Positions 13,906 to 16,572 of a DNA stretch of 16,572 nt are shown here, piece after piece. The notes under the pieces are model-generated. The model saw nothing but the letters and a program-made list of their open reading frames with translations. It was not told where the DNA came from and did no database searches. Source of the stretch: an uncultured Clostridia bacterium (GTDB lineage Bacteria; Bacillota; Clostridia; TANB77; CAG-508); assembly GCA_948502395.1 (NCBI GenBank), contig CAOPES010000012.1, positions 1-16,572 on the forward strand. The letters run 5' to 3'. Positions within the stretch are counted from its first letter, which is position 1; each line of letters opens with the position of its first letter. The position numbers and the translations under genes are program-made.

Positions 13906-14205
13906 TCAAGATTTACTATCATCAAAATCTACATCTGAAATTCGAAGAGTTTTCTTGTCTTTATTAACCTTGATTTTAAATGTCTTTGCAGATTCATTAA
14001 TTTGGTCTTGCAGTTCAAAATATCTTTCGATTTCTCTGGTCTTACAATATTGAACATATGAAGCACATTCTTCATTATGTGTTGCCCAATATTCTTCTTT
14101 TGACTTTTCGAAATCTCTTCTTGCCCAGTCAATAAACCATGCAATGAACTCTTGGTCGGATAAATTATTTTTGTACCGACGCGGCTTTCTTCTTAGGAAT
14201 GTCAT
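13906..14205 (-). CDS. Small hypothetical protein, Arg-rich N terminus, one CGG codon
   Basis: This 99-residue soluble protein starts at ATG 14205, after GTAGGTATAACT. It begins MTFLRRKPRRYKNN, followed by an aromatic and acidic helix-rich region (FIAWFIDWARRDFEKSKEEY) and an end that resembles a beta strand (FKIKVNKDKKTLRISDVDFD). It has its own promoter and terminator. Codon 10 is CGG (CGT CGG TAC) and appears to be read as Arg, since the frame after it is clearly the coding one. I do not recognise the family. The similar ribosome binding site region and C-terminal strand suggest a loose relation to the 13494-13772 gene. Confidence 0.65.
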   Translation of the reverse strand: MTFLRRKPRRYKNNLSDQEFIAWFIDWARRDFEKSKEEYWATHNEECASYVQYCKTREIERYFELQDQINESAKTFKIKVNKDKKTLRISDVDFDDSKS

Positions 14206-14232
14206 AGTTATACCTACTCTTTCTATATGTTA

Positions 14233-14261
14233 ACTATAACACGGTTGTAGCAAATTTTCAA
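14233..14261 (-). promoter_or_regulatory. Promoter for the 13906-14205 gene
   Basis: On the minus strand TTGAAA (14256-14261) and TATAGT (14233-14238) are 17 bases apart, 27 bases before the start codon. Confidence 0.65.
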
Positions 14262-14328
14262 GCTTTTCTCTTATATTTGGCTATTTTTATGTAAATTTTT
14301 TTGTATAATCCCCCAAAAAACTAAAATA

Positions 14329-14363
14329 AAAAACCGCTATATCTATTGATACAAACGGTTTTT
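14329..14363 (-). terminator. Probable terminator downstream of HU
   Basis: AAAAACCG (14329-14336) pairs with CGGTTTTT (14356-14363). The 19-base loop holds a minor TATC/GATA pairing. T-rich sequence flanks both sides. Confidence 0.6.
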
Positions 14364-14403
14364 ATTTTATGAATTCATATATTTATATATTTATACAAAA
14401 CTC

Positions 14404-14682
14404 TTATTTTTTGTTTACTAAATCTTTTAATGCTTTACCAGCTTTGAAAACTGGAGCTTTTGATGCAGGTATTTTGATTTCTTCTTTAGTTTGTGGGTTT
14501 CTACCTTTTCTAGCTGCTCTTTTTCTTACTTCAAAAGATCCAAATCCAACTAATTGAACTTTTTCTCCTTTTTTTAGTGATTCTGTTACAACTTCTACAA
14601 AAGCGTTAACTGATGCTTCAGCTGCTTTTTTTGTTTCTCCTGTTTTTGCAGCCATTGCTGCGATTAATTCAGCTTTGTTCAT
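14404..14682 (-). CDS. hup: DNA-binding protein HU
   Basis: HU is the histone-like nucleoid protein that bends DNA as a dimer. The 92-residue length is typical. The sequence starts MNKAELIAAMAAKTGETKKAAEASVNAF with the dimerisation helices broken up in the usual way, followed by GFGSFEVRKRAARKGRNPQT, the signature around the DNA-binding arm, and VFKAGKALKDLV at the end. ATG 14682 follows AGGAGG. It lies downstream of the flippase in the same orientation. Clostridia and Bacillus often keep SpoVB-like, mazG and HU/RqcP genes near each other, although mazG is missing here. Confidence 0.97.
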   Translation of the reverse strand: MNKAELIAAMAAKTGETKKAAEASVNAFVEVVTESLKKGEKVQLVGFGSFEVRKRAARKGRNPQTKEEIKIPASKAPVFKAGKALKDLVNKK

Positions 14683-14817
14683 TTGAATTACCTCCTATAA
14701 GATTTATAAATAGTTTATGTACTTTATTGTCTGAACTAACAATAATGTACTTCTAATTAAATAAATTCGCCAAAAATAGCTAAAATCCTTCTTTTTTTTC
14801 AAAAAATTTTAAAGAAT

Positions 14818-16453
14818 TTAATATATTTTCAGCTTTGTAAGCACTTTACACAGTTTTTCACCTGCTGGTAGTAAAGATATTTCTTCCTTAGAAAACACCT
14901 TTAACACCACTATTGCCAATCCATACACAATTACTGCAAGTACTATTGCTAATATTGTAGCCATTTTTTTAGCAATTATTCCTGATAATGTTAAATAAGT
15001 ATAATATGAACAAATTCCCATCATAGCAGTAGCTATAATTGGCTTTACAACAAACTTTGAAAACGTCAAATCTAATTTAATATTTTTCATTAATGCTACT
15101 ATTGCAATTGCAAAAGCAACTAGATGACACACAACTGAGGCTATCGCTGCACCATTTATTCCTATCTCTGGAATTGGAACTAATATCAAATTTAAAATCA
15201 ACTTTGAAATAACCCCAATTCCTAATGATATTACCGGAATTCTCAATTTTCCATAACCTTGTAAAGCTCCATTTATGGTCTGGTCTAAAATCGTAAAAAT
15301 TATTGTCAATGCACTTATTTGTAAAATTGTCGCTCCGCTACTAGCATTAGGAAATAATAATTGTAATATTGGGCCTGCAAAAATGCACATTCCAATTGTA
15401 CATGGTAGCCCTATCAACATTGAAACTAATAAAGAAAATGATGTTTTTTGCGATATTGTTTTTATATCTTTCCTTGCTTTTGCTGCTGATATAGCCGGCA
15501 CTAACGCAGTAGAAAAAGCCACATTTATTGACAATGGTAAACTTGTTAGTGTATCTACCTTTCCGCCTAAAATTCCATATTGTGTAATTGCCATATCTTC
15601 TGGCATAAACTGTTTTAAACTCCTTACAACTGTGAAAGAATCTATGTTTTTATTTAAAGATGACATTATTGCTGTCAATGCGATAGGCACAGAAACTATC
15701 AAAATCTTTTTTATAATTGTCCTTACTCTTTCATATTTGTAATTTACTGTTGATTTTATTTCTGTTGCAATTTCTTTGCTCCTTGTTTTATAAAATAAAT
15801 ATAAATATCCAAAACCAGACATTGTAGCAAGCGTCGTTGCAAGCGTTGCACCACCTGCCATCCATTCTGTTGAAACATTTGAAAGTATTGCTACAATTTC
15901 TACTAATATAATTGTAAGCGCTGTTTTAAAAACTTGCTCTATTGTCTGCGACCTTGCTGTTGCCTTTATGTTCTGTCTCCCATTAAAATAACCTCTCATA
16001 ACAGAAGAAATAGCAACAAAAAATATTGCAGGAGACAACGCAACCAGTGTCATTTCCGCTTCTGGTATCTGTAACCAATAATTCGCTATCATATTTGCCC
16101 CTAAAAACAAAAGCAAGCTTCCTATCAATCCAATTAATGCAAATGTCGCAAAAGCGATTTTAAACACTCTGTGAGCCCCTTTATGATCCCCGAATAGCCA
16201 CTCTTTCTGATACTAATTTTGAAATTGCATTAGGAACACCAATTGACGAAATCGTAAGCAACATCGCATAAATTTGATACCCAGCTGCCACAATCCCATT
16301 TCCTTTATCCCCAAAACCTTCTCTATTTGTTAAATATAATGTATATAATAACCCTAATACCTTTATCAATACTTGTGAAAAAATAAGTGTAATAACCCCT
16401 TGCATAAAAGTCTCTTTCTTTACTGTTGTTTTCCTTACTGCTTGATTTACCAT
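14818..16453 (-). CDS. SpoVB/YtgP (MurJ-type) lipid flippase, read through a +1 frameshift
   Basis: This polytopic MVF/MOP-superfamily exporter probably flips lipid-linked cell wall precursors (lipid II) across the membrane, in growth or spore cortex synthesis. ATG 16453 follows AGAGGAG. The first 87 codons end SKLVSERVAI. An extra C at 16192 creates CGG and then a stop two codons later. Skipping it gives GDHKGAHRVFKIAFATF and an uninterrupted remainder to 14818, 544 residues, a normal length for YtgP. The family hallmarks SSVMRGYFNGRQNIKATARSQ and the late GALQGYGKLRIPV are intact, and about 13-14 helices are visible. No other damage is seen. As a likely important envelope gene, its loss would probably be costly, which argues against simple decay unless a paralogue exists. 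Confidence 0.9.
16190..16192 (-). other. CGG +1 frameshift site in the flippase gene
   Basis: On the minus strand the sequence reads GCT ATT C GGG GAT CAT. In-frame reading gives CGG GGA TCA TAA. Skipping C16192 gives GGG (Gly88) and the family motif GDHKGAHRVF. Confidence 0.85.
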
Positions 16454-16538
16454 TTAATCACTCCTCTTTATCTAATTGTACTTTCTTAGTATTGATTTAA
16501 TTACTAAATTTATACAAAATTTGGGAGCTTTTTTAATT

Positions 16539-16572
16539 ATTGCCACTGGGGACGGACCTTTTTGGCAATTTT
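16539..16572. repeat. Family A repeat at contig end (truncated)
   Basis: ATTGCCACT followed by GGGGACGGACCTTTTTGGCAA repeats the edge and left arm of the first repeat, with the flank AGTGGCAAT now in opposite orientation. The window ends inside the element, just after the point where the loop begins. Confidence 0.85.

Noticed and set aside
595..16192. Sequencing or assembly error as the cause of all four frameshifts
   Set aside because: Errors usually hit homopolymers; these four are isolated single C insertions in one identical setting (before GGA/GGG). Not excluded without reads, but unlikely.
70..16453. CGG reassigned to another single amino acid (as known for some bacteria)
   Set aside because: A simple reassignment would not restore the frame at the four sites; the downstream protein is in the +1 frame each time. 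It remains possible only for the short ORFs.
1..16572. CRISPR array, tRNA, rRNA or integrase
   Set aside because: No regularly spaced short repeats, tRNA-like cloverleaf, rRNA motif or recombinase was found on either strand.

Overview
The window looks like a chromosomal contig from an AT-rich, spore-forming, Gram-positive anaerobe of the Clostridia type. The grounds are a tricistronic ger germinant-receptor operon, a SpoVB/YtgP-type flippase, secG next to rnr, strong AAGGAGG-type ribosome binding sites and a codon bias towards A/T endings. Both ends lie in the same palindromic GGGGACGGACC repeat, as expected for a short-read contig that breaks at repeats. No species is claimed.

Layout. Positions 1-4406: repeat, then gerA (two apparent frameshifts), gerB, gerC and a 59-codon two-helix membrane ORF on the plus strand, closed by a hairpin shared with the convergent rnr. 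Positions 4369-6960 (minus): secG and rnr, separated by two kinds of intergenic repeat. Positions 6961-8284 (minus): a prepilin-like secreted or surface protein with a GC-rich C-terminal patch that resembles a diversity-generating-retroelement variable region. Positions 8478-9332 (plus): an Rpn-family PD-(D/E)XK gene. Positions 9416-11228 (minus): a small membrane ORF, an rRNA-type methyltransferase and an RluA-type pseudouridine synthase. Positions 11320-11644 (plus): a repeat abutting a complete mini transcription unit for a 48-residue hydrophobic peptide. Positions 11636-16453 (minus): SpoVB/YtgP flippase, HU, two small unknown genes and uvrC, ending at the closing repeat.

Main observation. 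Three otherwise intact genes (gerA twice, the prepilin-like gene, the flippase) each lose frame by exactly one extra C placed directly before a GGA or GGG codon. In all four cases the extra base creates an in-frame CGG, and skipping the C restores the frame at a glycine that the family conserves. By hand count, the roughly 4,670 codons of the main genes contain no other in-frame CGG. This fits +1 frameshifting, or quadruplet decoding as glycine, at CGG, which would be an unassigned or starved codon. The counter-evidence is real: three short uncharacterised ORFs (11477-11623, 13494-13772, 13906-14205) hold five in-frame CGG codons that seem to be read as ordinary sense.

Most genes are housekeeping: RNA decay (rnr), protein export (secG), excision repair (uvrC), nucleoid structure (HU), rRNA modification and envelope precursor transport. 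The ger operon and the flippase point to a sporulation and germination lifestyle. No rRNA, tRNA, CRISPR array, transposase or reverse transcriptase was seen.
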